From CAJXVA01 sp963761755 (lineage in GTDB: Bacteria > Myxococcota_A > Polyangia > Nannocystales > Nannocystaceae): a stretch of DNA of 64,000 nt. The position numbers were made by a program, and so were the translations under genes. Location: positions 372,001 through 436,000 of the forward strand of contig CAVXIC010000006.1 in assembly GCA_963761755.1 (NCBI GenBank). Reading direction: 5' to 3'. Numbering within the stretch: position 1 is the first letter of the stretch; every line of letters starts with the position of its first letter. Positions 63,307-64,000 of this stretch are shown here, piece by piece. The notes beneath the pieces are model-generated. The model worked only from the letters and a program-made list of their open reading frames with translations, was not told the origin of the DNA and made no database searches.

Positions 63307-64000
63307 ATGGTGGAGCAGCAGCAGGTCCCCGCCTGGGCGCACGGCCTGTCGTCCTTCATTCATCGGCGCTTTCGGCTGGTGATCGCCGTCGCGGTCGTGT
63401 TTGCGGTGCTCAGCACGCTCGCCGCTACGCGGCTGCGGATCGATCAAGAGCTGCGACGGCTGCTGCCCTCGACCTTCCCGTCGGTGACCCGGCTGGACCG
63501 GCTGCAGGCGCGGGCCGGTCAGCAGTCCGATCTCTACGTCACCATCCGCTCCCCGTCGCGGGAGGCGAACGTCGCGTTTGGCGAGGCGGTGGTGGAGGCG
63601 CTGCAGGGCCGCGATGACCTGCGCTACGTGGTCTTCCGGCGGGACCTCTCGTACTTCGACGAGCACGCGCTGCTCTACGCCAGCCTCGGCGATCTGCTCG
63701 ATCTTCGCCGCCGCGTGATCGCCAAGATCCGCGAGGAGGTCGGCAAACAGGCCTTCGGAGATTTCTCCGACGGCGACACGACGCCGACCGCCGGAGGCAA
63801 GGAGGATGCGGACGCGCTGGGCTTCGACCCCGACGAGATGCGGGATCGCTACGGCGTGTCGGAGGCCTCGCAGGAGTACATGGAGGCCGACGAGGGGCGG
63901 TTGATGGTCGTGAAGATGCGTCCGACGCAGCCGGCGACCGACCTCGAGTTCGCCGAGGCGCTCACCGAGGACGTGCGCCGCGTGACCGAGGCGCTGGAGC
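63307..64000 (+). CDS. N-terminal part of an RND/MMPL-family exporter (partial)
   Basis: The first 231 codons are in the window. A membrane helix (LVIAVAVVFAVLSTLAA, about 21-37) is followed by a large periplasmic loop whose start (RIDQELRRLLPSTFPSVTRL) is typical of RND/MMPL exporters (hopanoid/lipid type). A Ser/Asp-rich insertion (GDFSDGDTTPTAGGKEDAD) lies in the loop. Substrates of relatives are lipids, hopanoids or drugs; here unknown. Confidence 0.82.
   Translation, partial: MVEQQQVPAWAHGLSSFIHRRFRLVIAVAVVFAVLSTLAATRLRIDQELRRLLPSTFPSVTRLDRLQARAGQQSDLYVTIRSPSREANVAFGEAVVEALQGRDDLRYVVFRRDLSYFDEHALLYASLGDLLDLRRRVIAKIREEVGKQAFGDFSDGDTTPTAGGKEDADALGFDPDEMRDRYGVSEASQEYMEADEGRLMVVKMRPTQPATDLEFAEALTEDVRRVTEALE

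Overview
This 64 kb window is chromosomal DNA of a very GC-rich bacterium, almost certainly a myxobacterium (Myxococcota) and most likely of the Nannocystis/Plesiocystis/Enhygromyxa type. The evidence is the gene style: three eukaryotic-type Ser/Thr kinases with membrane anchors and TPR-like or proline-rich tails, many lipoproteins with long Ser/Thr/Asp/Glu linkers, two proteins with MYXO-CTERM-like tails (Cys, hydrophobic helix, Arg cluster), MopE-like calcium/metal motifs, and a large primary sigma factor. I see no rRNA, tRNA, CRISPR array, transposase, integrase or phage gene. Codon use looks uniform, and no stretch over 300 bases lacks a gene.

Layout. 1-3.9 kb: a membrane protein tail, a D-cysteine-desulfhydrase-like enzyme behind a Ser/Thr kinase, and an ECF sigma factor divergent from that kinase. 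3.9-9.5 kb (minus strand): a four-gene deoxynucleoside catabolic operon, purine nucleoside phosphorylase - deoC - double-domain aldehyde dehydrogenase (ALDH16 type) - pyrimidine nucleoside phosphorylase. 9.5-12.2 kb: a glycosylase-like fragment, free-Met-R-sulfoxide reductase, a small membrane protein and an MscS channel with a cyclic-nucleotide-binding domain. 12.3-18.9 kb: secreted dipeptidase, Thr-rich lipoprotein, rpoD and dnaG. 18.9-26.8 kb: coupled pnuC - NadR-like kinase - YchJ-like genes, sixA, cydAB, a CPBP membrane protease, a HAD phosphatase, nadC and birA. 27-34.6 kb: a copper-oxygenase-like surface protein, M28 peptidase, metF, a metzincin, an AEC transporter and several lipoprotein or hypothetical genes. 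34.6-44.5 kb: a repeat-rich spacer, ettA, speA, a LamG-like lipoprotein, a C13-like peptidase with an alpha/beta hydrolase, and a TPR kinase. 44.5-48 kb: two tandem amidohydrolases, a PLP-decarboxylase fragment and RidA. 48-64 kb: a UbiA prenyltransferase, glutathione reductase, a third kinase behind a cobalamin-riboswitch-like leader, a GT39-like glycosyltransferase, a membrane-fused spermidine synthase, a bifunctional FAD monooxygenase/Old Yellow Enzyme, a MYXO-CTERM protein, a sirtuin, a GT4 glycosyltransferase and the start of an RND exporter.

How the genes work together. The clearest pathway is the deo operon: the phosphorylases release deoxyribose-1-phosphate, DeoC would split deoxyribose-5-phosphate to glyceraldehyde-3-phosphate and acetaldehyde, and the ALDH16 is well placed to oxidise the acetaldehyde. 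NAD metabolism recurs: PnuC and the NadR-like kinase for salvage, NadC for de novo synthesis and a sirtuin as consumer. Several operons are held together by 4-bp ATGA overlaps. Convergent neighbours often overlap, by up to about 113 bp.

The observations most worth following are the cobalamin-riboswitch-like leader with a shortened P4 directly before a Ser/Thr kinase (about 51.15-51.25 kb), the ALDH16 gene inside the deo operon, a dispersed intergenic repeat family (12.2, 21.0 and 34.7 kb), the histidine-brace candidate with a MYXO-CTERM-like tail, and a decarboxylase remnant kept in frame inside a coupled operon.
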